Source: Pseudomonas palleroniana (GTDB lineage Bacteria; Pseudomonadota; Gammaproteobacteria; Pseudomonadales; Pseudomonadaceae). From it: a stretch of 64,000 nucleotides of DNA. Positions 33,093-42,014 of this stretch are shown here, piece after piece. Within the stretch, counting starts at the first letter, position 1; every line of letters begins with the position of its first letter. The position numbers and the translations under genes were made by a program. The notes under the pieces are model-generated. The model worked only from the letters and a program-made list of their open reading frames with translations. It searched no databases and was not told the DNA's origin. The stretch is from assembly GCF_003031675.1 (NCBI RefSeq), contig NZ_PYWX01000050.1, forward strand, positions 1 through 64,000, written 5' to 3'.

Positions 33093-35394
33093 GCGCCTGC
33101 TGCCGCGCCTGTTCCTGATCCTGCTGGTGGCCGTGCTGGCCGTGGCCGGCTGGCAGTGGCGCCACGGTGCGCCGCTGTCGGCCAACCTGATGGAACTGGT
33201 GCCGGGCAACACGCCGGATGCCCTCGAACTGCAAGCCGAGCAGCGCATGCAGGAACCGTTGAACCGCGAGATGCTGGTGCTGGTGGGGCATACCGACCGC
33301 CAGCAAGCGGTGAACGTAGCGCAGCAACTGGGCGAACGCTGGCAGGCCAGCGGCTTGTTTGAAAAGGTGCAATGGAACCTGCAAGCCGACTTGCCGGCAC
33401 TGCGCGAACAGCTGCTGCGCGGGCGGCTGGCGATGCTCGCGGCCAAGGATCGCGAGCAACTGATCGACCATCCCGACGCGTTTATCCAGCAGCGCGTGCA
33501 GGCCCTGTTCGACCCCTTCACCGGGTTCAGCCTGGTGCCGAGCCAGGACGATTGGCTGGGCCTGACCGGGCGCATCCAGAGCAGCCAGCCGCAACATGGC
33601 TCGGTGCAACTGGATATCGGCAGCGGCGCGCTGATCGCCGATGCCGACGGCAAAAGCTGGGTGTTGCTGCGTGCGCGCACCACCGGCAATGCCTTCGATA
33701 TGAAACTACCGCTGCAAGTGGCGGATCTGCTCAAGGCCAGCCGCCTACAGGCAGGCGAACACGGCGCGCAACTGCTCGCCGCCAGCGGCCTGCTCTACGC
33801 GGCCAATGGGCAGCAGCAAGCCACACGGGAGATCACCTGGGTCGGCGGCGGCGCCACCTTGGGCATCCTGTTGTTGCTGTTGTTGGCATTCCGCCGCTGG
33901 CGCGTACTGCTGGCGTTTGTCCCGGTGCTGGCAGGCATGCTGTTTGGCGCGGTGGCCTGTGTCGCGCTGTTCGGCCACATGCATGTGATAACCCTGGTGC
34001 TGGGCTCCAGCCTGATCGGCGTGGCGGTGGATTACCCGCTGCACTACCTGTCGAAAAGCTGGAGCATGCGCCCGTGGCGCAGTTGGCCGGCGTTACGCAT
34101 CACCCTGCCCGGGCTGAGCCTGAGCCTGGCCACCAGTTGCATCGGTTACCTGGCGCTGGCCTGGACGCCCTTTCCCGCCTTGACACAAATCGCAGTGTTT
34201 TCCGCCGCCGGGCTGGTGGGGGCGTATCTGTCGGCCGTGTGCCTGCTGCCGGCGCTGCTCAAAAACGTGGAACTGCGCCCCGCGCAGTGGCCGCTGCGTA
34301 TTGCCGAGGAGTTGTGGCAAGCGCGTACAGCGCTGCTCAAACGCGTACCGAGCCCGGTGTTGTTGGTACTGCTGTTGCTGTTTTGCGCCGGCGGCCTGTG
34401 GCACCTGAGCAGCAAGAACGACATCCGCCAGTGGATCGGCGCACCGCCGCAATTGCTGCAGGAAGCCCAGGCCGTGGCGCGCATCACCGGTTTTCAGCCG
34501 ACCAGCCAGTTCTTCCTGGTGCGGGCAGAGAACCAGCAGCAGCTGCTGGAACGCCAGGCCGCATTGGGCCAGCGCCTGGATCAACTGGTGAACATGAATA
34601 AGCTCCAGGGCTACCTGGCGCTCAACCAACTGGTCAACCTACCCGCCGAACAGCAACAGTTGCGTGACGGCTTGAACAACTTCGCGCAGCACTGGCAACC
34701 GCTGCTGGACCTCGGCATACCGGCGAGCGCCCTGCAGGCCGAAGTCACGCAGTTGCAGGCGCTGCCTACCGAAGACATCGACGCGGCGCTCAAGGGCCCG
34801 CTGGCCGAACCCTGGCGCCCCCTGTGGCTGGGCCCGGTGGACGGCGGCGTCGCGGCGATGGTCAGCCTGCAAGGCTTGAACAACACGGCGTTGCTGCGCG
34901 TACAAGCACAGGATTTGCCCGGCGTGCAGTTGGTCGACCGCCTGGGCGACCTGAACCGGGTATTCGCCGACACGCAGGTCAGCGCCGCCGAATTGAAACT
35001 GATGTCCTGCGTGCTGATCGTGTTGCTGCTGATCCTGCCGTTCGGTTTCGGCGGTGCCTTGCGCATTGTCGCCCTGCCGTTGCTGGCGGCCCTGTGCAGC
35101 CTGGCCAGCCTCGGTTGGCTGGGCCAGCCGCTGACCCTGTTCAGCCTGTTCGGCCTGCTGCTGGTCACGGCCATCAGCGTCGACTACGCCATCCTGATGC
35201 GCGAGCAGATCGGCGGCGCGGCCGTGAGTCTTCTGGGGACGCTGCTGGCCGCGCTGACGACGTGGTTGTCGTTCGGCCTGCTGGCGGTGTCCAGTACACC
35301 GGCCGTGAGCAATTTCGGCCTGTCGGTCAGCCTGGGCCTGGCGTTCAGCTTTATGCTGGCGCCCTGGGCCGGGCAACACAAACATGCCTTATGA
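33082..35394 (+). CDS. MMPL/RND-type exporter (aryl polyene cluster)
   Basis: The 770-residue inner-membrane transporter has 12 predicted helices in two groups of six, each preceded by a large periplasmic loop, as in MmpL and hopanoid transporters. Signatures include LVLGSSLIGVAVDYPLHYLS and LFGLLLVTAISVDYAILM, with the proton-relay aspartates in VDY. It probably pumps the polyene lipid to the LolA-like carrier. TTG 33082 is used, with GGAG 11 bp upstream and an 11-bp overlap with the LolA-like gene. Confidence 0.9.
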   Translation: MPSERLLPRLFLILLVAVLAVAGWQWRHGAPLSANLMELVPGNTPDALELQAEQRMQEPLNREMLVLVGHTDRQQAVNVAQQLGERWQASGLFEKVQWNLQADLPALREQLLRGRLAMLAAKDREQLIDHPDAFIQQRVQALFDPFTGFSLVPSQDDWLGLTGRIQSSQPQHGSVQLDIGSGALIADADGKSWVLLRARTTGNAFDMKLPLQVADLLKASRLQAGEHGAQLLAASGLLYAANGQQQATREITWVGGGATLGILLLLLLAFRRWRVLLAFVPVLAGMLFGAVACVALFGHMHVITLVLGSSLIGVAVDYPLHYLSKSWSMRPWRSWPALRITLPGLSLSLATSCIGYLALAWTPFPALTQIAVFSAAGLVGAYLSAVCLLPALLKNVELRPAQWPLRIAEELWQARTALLKRVPSPVLLVLLLLFCAGGLWHLSSKNDIRQWIGAPPQLLQEAQAVARITGFQPTSQFFLVRAENQQQLLERQAALGQRLDQLVNMNKLQGYLALNQLVNLPAEQQQLRDGLNNFAQHWQPLLDLGIPASALQAEVTQLQALPTEDIDAALKGPLAEPWRPLWLGPVDGGVAAMVSLQGLNNTALLRVQAQDLPGVQLVDRLGDLNRVFADTQVSAAELKLMSCVLIVLLLILPFGFGGALRIVALPLLAALCSLASLGWLGQPLTLFSLFGLLLVTAISVDYAILMREQIGGAAVSLLGTLLAALTTWLSFGLLAVSSTPAVSNFGLSVSLGLAFSFMLAPWAGQHKHAL

Positions 35395-35427
35395 ATACCG
35401 TTATCGCCAAAGTGGCAAGGAGCCCTC

Positions 35428-36675
35428 GTGCCAATAGTTGAAATGGAACGTCGCCAGGTGGTCGTGATCGGCGCCGGACCATCCGGGGCTATCGCCGCCG
35501 CGCTGTTAAAGCGCAACGGGCATGACGTATTGATCATCGAGCGCCAGCATTTCCCACGGTTCTCGATTGGCGAAAGCCTGCTGTCCCACTGCATCGATTT
35601 TATCGAAGAAGCCGGCATGCTCGACGCCGTGCAAGCAGCGGGTTTCCAGGTGAAAACCGGTGCGGCGTTCGCCTGGGGCGAGCGCTACAGCGCGTTTGAT
35701 TTCGGCGACACCTTCAGCAACGGCAAGCCGACCACCTTCCAGGTGCAGCGCGGCGAGTTCGACAAGTTGCTGGCCGATCAGGCCGCACTGCAAGGCGTGG
35801 ACATTCGCTACGGCGAAACCGTCGCGGGTGTGGACTTGAGTGGCGAGTGCCGCTACCTGCATATCCGCCGGGAGAACGGCAGCGAGTACCACATCAAGGC
35901 CAGATTCGTGCTGGATGCCAGTGGTTATGGCCGCGTGTTGCCGCGCCTGCTGGAACTGGAAGCCCCTTCGAACTTTCCCTTGCGCCAGGCGGTATTCACT
36001 CACGTCGAGGACCGCATCACGCACCCAGGTTTCGACCGCAGCAAAATTCTCGTGACCACCCACCCGACGAAGCGCGATATCTGGTTCTGGACCATCCCCT
36101 TCAGCAACGGGCGTTGTTCAGTCGGCGTAGTGGCGGCCAAACAACACTTTGACGGCCGCGACAGCGACCTCGACGCGTGCCTGCGGGGCTTCATCGATGA
36201 AACCCCGAGCCTGCGCGGCGTACTGCAAAACGCCGTCTGGGACACGCCGGCACGGACCATCGGCGGTTACTCGGCCAACGTCACAACCCTGCACGGGCCG
36301 GGCTTTGCGCTGTTGGGTAATGCGGCGGAGTTCCTCGACCCGGTATTCTCCTCCGGCGTGACCATTGCCATGCGTTCGGCGAGCATGGCGGCGGGTGTGC
36401 TGCATCGCCAATTGAAGGGCGAAACCGTCGACTGGCAAACCGAGTTTGCCGAGCCGCTCAAGCGCGGTGTCGATACCTTCCGTTGCTACGTCGAAGGCTG
36501 GTATGCCGGGACGTTCCAGGACGTGATCTTTCATCCGGGCAGCTCACCGGAGATCCGTCGGATGATCAGCTCGATCCTCGCCGGTTATGCCTGGGATGAA
36601 CGTAACCCGTTTGTCAGCGAACCCAAGCGGCGCCTGCGGATGTTGTCGGAAATTTGTGCGAGTGAAACGGTATGA
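35428..36675 (+). CDS. FAD-dependent oxidoreductase, halogenase/geranylgeranyl reductase-like
   Basis: The 415-residue flavoprotein has the Rossmann GAGPSG motif at residues 14-19 and FPRFSIGESLLS, and belongs to the superfamily that includes tryptophan halogenases and geranylgeranyl reductases. The halogenase WxWxIP motif is recognisable as WFWTIPF. In polyene clusters such enzymes are thought to modify the aryl head, for example by hydroxylation or halogenation. GTG 35428 has AAGGAG upstream. The 33-bp gap before it is the widest so far within the cluster. Confidence 0.82.
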   Translation: MPIVEMERRQVVVIGAGPSGAIAAALLKRNGHDVLIIERQHFPRFSIGESLLSHCIDFIEEAGMLDAVQAAGFQVKTGAAFAWGERYSAFDFGDTFSNGKPTTFQVQRGEFDKLLADQAALQGVDIRYGETVAGVDLSGECRYLHIRRENGSEYHIKARFVLDASGYGRVLPRLLELEAPSNFPLRQAVFTHVEDRITHPGFDRSKILVTTHPTKRDIWFWTIPFSNGRCSVGVVAAKQHFDGRDSDLDACLRGFIDETPSLRGVLQNAVWDTPARTIGGYSANVTTLHGPGFALLGNAAEFLDPVFSSGVTIAMRSASMAAGVLHRQLKGETVDWQTEFAEPLKRGVDTFRCYVEGWYAGTFQDVIFHPGSSPEIRRMISSILAGYAWDERNPFVSEPKRRLRMLSEICASETV

Positions 36676-37406
36676 CTACCCAGTACCTGAGTAAGAACTA
36701 CGTCGAAGAAACCCGGTTCGGTTTCTGGTTCCTGCGCAGCCACACCTGGCAACACCATGTGTTGCGCGTGGCGATCAATGACCTGCGCAGCTTGTTCAGC
36801 GAACCGTTGCCGGTGGCGCCGGTGTTGCTGGACGCCGGTTGCGGCCAGGGCAAGTCGTTTCGCTATTTGCAGCAGGTCTTTGCGCCCGAGCGCCTGATCG
36901 GCCTGGATGCCGACCCTCACAGCCTGGCGCTGAGCCAGGCCGAAGCCGCCCGCCAAGGCCTGGCGGTGGAACTGATCGGCAGCGACTGCGCGACCCTGCA
37001 AGTGCCGGACGAAAGCGTCGACATCCTGTTCTGCCACCAGACCTTTCATCATCTGGTCGAACAGCATCGCGCACTCAAAGAGTTCTACCGGGTGCTCAAG
37101 CCCGGTGGTTACTTGCTGTTTGCCGAGTCGACCGAAGCCTATATCGATACCTGGGTGATCCGCTGGCTGTTCCGTCACCCGATGCACGTGCAGAAGAGCG
37201 CCGAAGAGTACCTGCAGATGCTCCGCGAACAGGGCTTTGAATTTGGCCCACAGAACGTCTCATACCCCTATCTGTGGTGGAGCCGTGCCAGCGATTTCGG
37301 CCTGCTCGAACGCTGGGGCCTGCGCAATCCGCCGCCGGTGGGCCAACGTGAGGAAACCTTGGTCAACTGCGTAGCGCGTAAACCTCTGGCGAGTGCCACC
37401 CTATGA
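36672..37406 (+). CDS. SAM-dependent class I methyltransferase (aryl polyene cluster)
   Basis: The 244-residue enzyme has motif I LLDAGCGQGKSFRYLQQ and the post-II acidic residue in LIGLDADPHSLALSQ. In characterised aryl polyenes the aryl ring carries a C-methyl and sometimes an O-methyl group; this enzyme could add one of them. It overlaps the flavoprotein and the next lipoprotein gene by 4 bp each. Confidence 0.85.
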   Translation: MTTQYLSKNYVEETRFGFWFLRSHTWQHHVLRVAINDLRSLFSEPLPVAPVLLDAGCGQGKSFRYLQQVFAPERLIGLDADPHSLALSQAEAARQGLAVELIGSDCATLQVPDESVDILFCHQTFHHLVEQHRALKEFYRVLKPGGYLLFAESTEAYIDTWVIRWLFRHPMHVQKSAEEYLQMLREQGFEFGPQNVSYPYLWWSRASDFGLLERWGLRNPPPVGQREETLVNCVARKPLASATL

Positions 37407-37885
37407 TCCGCCTGTTGCTGATCGGCTGCCTGTTGCTGCTGAGCGCCTGCGCCAGCCAGCCGCCGCTGCCGGCGAAAAATCCGGCGTTGAGCTTGCCGAT
37501 GCAACTGCATGTACAGCGCCGCACGGGCGGCCAGACCCAGGACTGGTTGCTGGTCATCCAGCGTGAAGGCAGCGCGATTCGCTGGTCGATGATGGACCCG
37601 CTGGGCATTCCCCAGGCCCGCCAAAAACTGGTCGATGGCCAGTGGCAGGCCGATGGTTTGCTGCCGCCCAACCCTCAGGCGCGGGAGCTGTTCGCTGCGC
37701 TGCTGTTTGCCCTGACGTCGGCCGATGAAGTGCCTGCGCTGTACCCGAGCGCCCAGGCGAGGGACCTGACGCGTACGCTGCCGGGGCACTGGCAAATCGT
37801 GTATCAGTCTTCCGAGGTGTTCAGTGTGAACATGAATGGGCAGCCGTTGAGCTATCGCATCACGCCGCTTGGGGTGGGCCGATGA
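37403..37885 (+). CDS. Small lipoprotein, DUF3261-like (aryl polyene cluster)
   Basis: The 160-residue protein has a lipoprotein signal peptide MIRLLLIGCLLLLSACAS with the lipobox LSAC, so it should be anchored to a membrane. The rest is a beta-rich domain of the DUF3261 type, frequent in these clusters. It may help the lipid reach the outer membrane, like LolB for lipoproteins; this is inferred. It overlaps both neighbours by 4 bp. Confidence 0.82.
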   Translation: MIRLLLIGCLLLLSACASQPPLPAKNPALSLPMQLHVQRRTGGQTQDWLLVIQREGSAIRWSMMDPLGIPQARQKLVDGQWQADGLLPPNPQARELFAALLFALTSADEVPALYPSAQARDLTRTLPGHWQIVYQSSEVFSVNMNGQPLSYRITPLGVGR

Positions 37886-39048
37886 CGGCCTATCTGAATG
37901 CGCTCGGCGTGATCTGCGCGCTGGGGCGCGGCCAAGCCGAAGTCAGCCGCAGCCTGTTTGCCGGCGACTGCTCGGGCATGCGCGCCGAGAGCGGCTGGGT
38001 GCCGGATCGCGTGCTGCCGGTAGGCGGCGTGCGGGGTGAGCTGGCAGACATTCCCGCAGCGCTGTGCGCACAAAATAGCCGTAACAACCAACTGTTGCTG
38101 GAAGCGGCGCTGCAGATTGAAGACGAGATTCGTCAGGCGATCCACACCCACGGTGCAGCACGCGTGGGTGTCGTGTTGGGCACCAGCACGTCGGGCATCG
38201 ATGAAGCCAGCCGCGGTATCGCCCATTACCTGCGCAATCAGCAATTCCCCGGCGACTATGACTACCAGCAGCAGGAGCTCAGCGCGCCGGCGAATTTCCT
38301 CGCCGACTGGCTGCACCTGAGCGGCCCGGCCTATGTGATTTCCACAGCGTGCACTTCCAGTGCCCGTGCGCTGGTCAGTGCCCAGCGACTGCTGGACCTG
38401 GGCGTATGCGATGCGGTGATCTGCGGCGGCGTCGACAGTCTGTGCAAGTTGACGCTTAACGGCTTCACCGCGCTGGAAGCGGTGTCGAGCGAACGTTGCA
38501 ATCCATTTTCGGTAAACCGTAACGGCATCAACATCGGCGAAGCGGCGGTGCTGTTCCTGATGAGTCGCCAGCCTGCGCCCATCGCGTTGATCGGCAGCGG
38601 CGCCAGCTGTGATGCCCACCACATTTCCGCCCCCGAACCCTCCGGCAAAGGTGCGTTGCACGCCATGCGCAAGGCCCTGGCCAGTGCGAAACTGGCGCCG
38701 GAACAGATCGGCTACCTGAACCTGCACGGCACCGCCACTCTGCACAATGACGCCATGGAGAGCCTGGCCGTGGCCAGCCTGTTCCCCCAGGGTGTGGCCT
38801 GCTCGTCGACCAAACCCATGAGCGGCCATACCCTCGGCGCAGCCGGTGCATTGGAAGCGGCCTTCTGCTGGCTGAGCCTGGCTCACGGTGCAGTGCCGCC
38901 GCATGTGTGGGATGGCCAGGCCGACCCGGCATTGCCGGCCTTGCAATGGGCCGCAGCGGGCGACACTTTGAAAAAACGCTGCCTGATGAGCAACTCGTTT
39001 GCCTTCGGCGGCAATAACATCAGCCTGATAATCGCAGAGGCCCCATGA
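37882..39048 (+). CDS. Beta-ketoacyl-ACP synthase (aryl polyene cluster, first ketosynthase)
   Basis: The 388-residue condensing enzyme has the active-site C157 in ISTACTSSARAL and the two histidines in NLHGTATLHND and MSGHTLGAAGALE. It probably elongates the polyene together with the chain-length-factor-like protein encoded at 24580 (ApeO/ApeC pairing in the Xenorhabdus model, as I recall). It is tightly coupled to its neighbours by 4-bp overlaps. Confidence 0.92.
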   Translation: MTAYLNALGVICALGRGQAEVSRSLFAGDCSGMRAESGWVPDRVLPVGGVRGELADIPAALCAQNSRNNQLLLEAALQIEDEIRQAIHTHGAARVGVVLGTSTSGIDEASRGIAHYLRNQQFPGDYDYQQQELSAPANFLADWLHLSGPAYVISTACTSSARALVSAQRLLDLGVCDAVICGGVDSLCKLTLNGFTALEAVSSERCNPFSVNRNGINIGEAAVLFLMSRQPAPIALIGSGASCDAHHISAPEPSGKGALHAMRKALASAKLAPEQIGYLNLHGTATLHNDAMESLAVASLFPQGVACSSTKPMSGHTLGAAGALEAAFCWLSLAHGAVPPHVWDGQADPALPALQWAAAGDTLKKRCLMSNSFAFGGNNISLIIAEAP

Positions 39049-39506
39049 TCGATTGGCCACTCGCCGAACTGCTGCCCCATGCGGGCGACATGATCCTGAT
39101 CGACCAGGTGCTGTCGTTCGATGAGGAGCAGGTCCACACCCGTGTCACCGTCAAACCCGGCGGTTTGTTCAGCCGTCCGGACGGCAGCCTGCCGGCCTGG
39201 GTCGGCATCGAGCTGATGGCGCAGAGCGTCGCCGCCTATGCCGGTTGCCGAGCGCGCCAGAAAGGCGAAGCCGTGGAACTGGGCTTCCTGTTGGGCACAC
39301 GTAAGTTCGAGTGCAACGTGGAGCACTTCCCCGCAGGCGCCGAGCTGCGCATCCACGGCCTGCGCTCCCTGGAAGACGACAACGGCATGGGGGTGTTCGA
39401 ATGCCACCTGACCGGCGACGGTATCCAGGCCAGCGCCCGCTTGAACGTATTTCGACCGCCCCAGGCGGCCAACTATTTAGATGAATCTAAGGACGAAACG
39501 CCATGA
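39045..39506 (+). CDS. 3-hydroxyacyl-ACP dehydratase, hotdog (ApeP type)
   Basis: The 153-residue hotdog protein starts MIDWPLAELLPHAGDMILID, the family N-terminus with the catalytic-region histidine. It should remove water from the 3-hydroxyacyl intermediate to create each conjugated double bond. It is the second dehydratase of the cluster besides the domain fused to the ligase. 4-bp overlaps lie on both sides. Confidence 0.88.
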   Translation: MIDWPLAELLPHAGDMILIDQVLSFDEEQVHTRVTVKPGGLFSRPDGSLPAWVGIELMAQSVAAYAGCRARQKGEAVELGFLLGTRKFECNVEHFPAGAELRIHGLRSLEDDNGMGVFECHLTGDGIQASARLNVFRPPQAANYLDESKDETP

Positions 39507-40231
39507 CTGAATCCGTACTGGTCACCGGCTCCAGCCGTGGCATCGGCCGCGCCATTGCCTTGCGCCTGGCCCAGGCCGGGCATGACATCGTGCTGCATTG
39601 CCGCAGCGGCCGTGCCGAAGCCGATGCGGTGCAGGTCGAAATCCAGGCCCTGGGGCGCCAGGCGCGGGTGCTGCAGTTCGATGTGGCGGACCGCGCGCGC
39701 TGCAAGCAAATCCTGGAGGCGGACGTGGAGCAGCATGGCGCCTATTACGGCGTGGTACTCAACGCCGGCCTGACCCGTGACGGCGCGTTCCCGGCCTTGT
39801 CCGAAGACGATTGGGACGTGGTGATGCGCACCAACCTCGACGGTTTCTACAACGTATTGCATCCGGTGATGATGCCGATGATCCGCCGTCGTGCGGCCGG
39901 GCGTATCGTGTGCATCACCTCGGTATCGGGGCTGATCGGCAACCGTGGCCAGGTCAACTACAGCGCCTCGAAAGCCGGCCTGATCGGCGCAGCCAAGGCA
40001 CTGGCCATCGAGCTGGGCAAACGCAAGATCACCGTCAACTGTGTGGCTCCCGGCCTGATCGACACCGCGATGCTCGATGAAAACGTGCCGGTTGAAGAGC
40101 TGATGAAGATGATCCCGGCGCAGCGCATGGGCACCCCGGAAGAAGTCGCCGGTGCGGTGAATTTCCTGATGTCGGCCGAAGCCGGCTACATCACTCGCCA
40201 GGTGCTGGCGGTGAACGGAGGCCTGTGCTGA
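39503..40231 (+). CDS. 3-ketoacyl-ACP reductase (FabG-like, ApeQ type)
   Basis: The 242-residue short-chain reductase has the NADPH-binding GSSRGIGRA near residue 9, the active-site YSASK motif in VNYSASKAGLIGAAK, and NCVAPGLIDT. It reduces the 3-keto group before dehydration. Its stop TGA shares one base with the start of the second ketosynthase (TGATG). Confidence 0.93.
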   Translation: MTESVLVTGSSRGIGRAIALRLAQAGHDIVLHCRSGRAEADAVQVEIQALGRQARVLQFDVADRARCKQILEADVEQHGAYYGVVLNAGLTRDGAFPALSEDDWDVVMRTNLDGFYNVLHPVMMPMIRRRAAGRIVCITSVSGLIGNRGQVNYSASKAGLIGAAKALAIELGKRKITVNCVAPGLIDTAMLDENVPVEELMKMIPAQRMGTPEEVAGAVNFLMSAEAGYITRQVLAVNGGLC

Positions 40232-41457
40232 TGAAGCGTGTCGTCGTCACCGGCATGGCCGGCATGACCTCCCTGGGCAGCGATTGGGCCACCATCTCGG
40301 CCAACTTCCGCGCCAACCGCAGCGGCATCCGGCGCATGGATGAGTGGGACCGCTTCAGCGAATTGAATACGCGCCTGGCCGGGCCGATTGACGATTTCGT
40401 CGTGCCCGCCCACTGGACGCGTAAACAACTGCGCAGCATGGGTCGCGTCTCGCGCCTGGCGGTGTGGGCCGCCGAGCAGGCGTTGAAAGACGCCGGTCTG
40501 CTGGGCGACGAGTCGATCAAGGACGGGCGCATGGGCGTGGCCTGCGGCTCGTCCACCGGCAGCACCGATGAGATCAAGGCGTTTGGCAATATGCTGCTCA
40601 ATTCGGTGGCCGAAGGGCTGAATGCCAACTCCTATGTGCGCATGATGCCCCACACCACTGCGGCGAATATCAGTATCTTCTTTGGTCTCACCGGGCGGTT
40701 GATCCCCACGTCCAGCGCCTGCACCAGCGGCAGCCAGGGCATTGGGTATGCCTATGAAGCGATCAAGTTCGGCCGCCTGCCGATGATGCTTGCCGGCGGC
40801 GCCGAAGAACTGTGCCCCACCGAAGCCATGGTATTCGACGCACTCTATGCCACCAGCCTGAAAAACGATGCCCCGCAGACCAGCCCAAGGCCCTACGACA
40901 GTGGCCGCGACGGCCTGGTGATCGGTGAGGGCAGCGGCATGCTGGTGCTGGAAGAATTGGAGCACGCCCTGGCGCGAGGGGCACACATCCACGCCGAGAT
41001 CGTCGGCTTCGGCAGCAATGCCGACGGCCAGCACACCACCCGCCCCGAACAGAAAACCATGCGCCGCGCCATGGAGCTAGCCCTGGAAGATGCCGGTCTC
41101 ACCCCGGATGCCATCGGCTACGTCAACGGCCACGGCACTGCCACCGACCAAGGCGACATTGCCGAAACCCTGGCCACCAGCAGCCTGTTCGGCAGCCGCA
41201 TGCCCATCAGCTCACAGAAAAGCTTCCTGGGCCACACCCTGGGCGCCTGCGGTGCGTTGGAGTCGTGGTTCAGCATCGAGATGATGAATCGCGACCAGTA
41301 CGTACATACCTTCAACCTGGACGTCGTCGACCCGCAATGCGGCGAGCTGGATTACCTGCAAGGCGGTCTGCGTGAGATGCACCACGACTACGTGATGAAC
41401 AACAACTTTGCCTTTGGCGGCGTTAACACATCGCTGATTTTCCGCCGCTGGTCCTGA
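40231..41457 (+). CDS. Beta-ketoacyl-ACP synthase (aryl polyene cluster, second ketosynthase)
   Basis: The 408-residue enzyme has the active-site C164 in PTSSACTSGSQGIGYAYEA, HGTATDQGDIAET and SFLGHTLGACGALE, so it is a full condensing enzyme. In the model system one ketosynthase (ApeR) is thought to act on the starter or as a homodimer. ATG 40231 has GGAGG upstream and is used in preference to an in-frame GTG at 40225. Confidence 0.92.
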   Translation: MKRVVVTGMAGMTSLGSDWATISANFRANRSGIRRMDEWDRFSELNTRLAGPIDDFVVPAHWTRKQLRSMGRVSRLAVWAAEQALKDAGLLGDESIKDGRMGVACGSSTGSTDEIKAFGNMLLNSVAEGLNANSYVRMMPHTTAANISIFFGLTGRLIPTSSACTSGSQGIGYAYEAIKFGRLPMMLAGGAEELCPTEAMVFDALYATSLKNDAPQTSPRPYDSGRDGLVIGEGSGMLVLEELEHALARGAHIHAEIVGFGSNADGQHTTRPEQKTMRRAMELALEDAGLTPDAIGYVNGHGTATDQGDIAETLATSSLFGSRMPISSQKSFLGHTLGACGALESWFSIEMMNRDQYVHTFNLDVVDPQCGELDYLQGGLREMHHDYVMNNNFAFGGVNTSLIFRRWS

Positions 41458-41483
41458 CTTTTTAATCGATTGGAGAAAACGGA

Positions 41484-41879
41484 ATGTCCTCCCTGCTACG
41501 CGCCACCCTGATCACCCTGGCCCTGCTGAGCACTGCCGGTTGCACCAGTAAACCGGTACTCAACACCCAGCACGATTTGGTAGCCGGCCCCCAGGTCAGT
41601 GAAGAGCAAGTCAAACAGGTCATCGTCAACGCCCTGCAAAAGCGCGAATGGACAGTGCAGCGCCTGAGCCCGCAGTTGGTGCAGGCCGAGATCACCGTGC
41701 GCAACCAGTTCTACGCACAAATCGATATCCGCTACACCCGCAACAGCTACGCCATCACCTACCGCGACAGCCGCGACCTGGGCTACAAGGACGGCAAGAT
41801 CCATCGCAACTACAACCGTTGGGTGAGCATGCTGGATCGCGACATTCTGGCGGGGTTGCGGGGTGCGGGGCTGCAATAA
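41484..41879 (+). CDS. Small lipoprotein at the end of the polyene cluster
   Basis: The 131-residue protein has a lipoprotein signal peptide ending in STAGCTS. The mature part has a conserved-looking YTRNSYAITYRDSRDLGYKD segment. I do not recognise a defined function. It follows the second ketosynthase by 26 bp with GGAG upstream of ATG 41484 and is the last gene before the repeat at 41892, so it is probably part of the same transcript. Confidence 0.8.
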   Translation: MSSLLRATLITLALLSTAGCTSKPVLNTQHDLVAGPQVSEEQVKQVIVNALQKREWTVQRLSPQLVQAEITVRNQFYAQIDIRYTRNSYAITYRDSRDLGYKDGKIHRNYNRWVSMLDRDILAGLRGAGLQ

Positions 41880-41891
41880 ACCCTGATCATT

Positions 41892-42014
41892 GATCATTCC
41901 CACGCTCCGCGTGGGAATGCCGCCTGGGACGCTCTGCGTACCGCTGTTGGCTCCTGTGCCAGGGTGACGCGGAGCGTCACGGGATGCGTCCCCACGCAGA
42001 GCGTGGGGACGATC
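41892..42014. repeat. GATC-ended palindromic element, 123 bp
   Basis: Outer arms GATCATTCCCACGC and GCGTGGGGACGATC are inverted repeats, with inner hairpins such as GACGCGGAGCGTC. It is related to the elements at 45592-45701 and 45819-45928. It ends at the stop codon of the LysR gene and lies 13 bp after the last polyene gene, so it may end both convergent transcripts. Confidence 0.75.

Noticed and set aside
35391..35441. 16-codon mini-frame overlapping the MMPL stop (ATGA) and the next GTG start
   Set aside because: Could be a coupling peptide, but there is no good ribosome binding site or conservation evidence.
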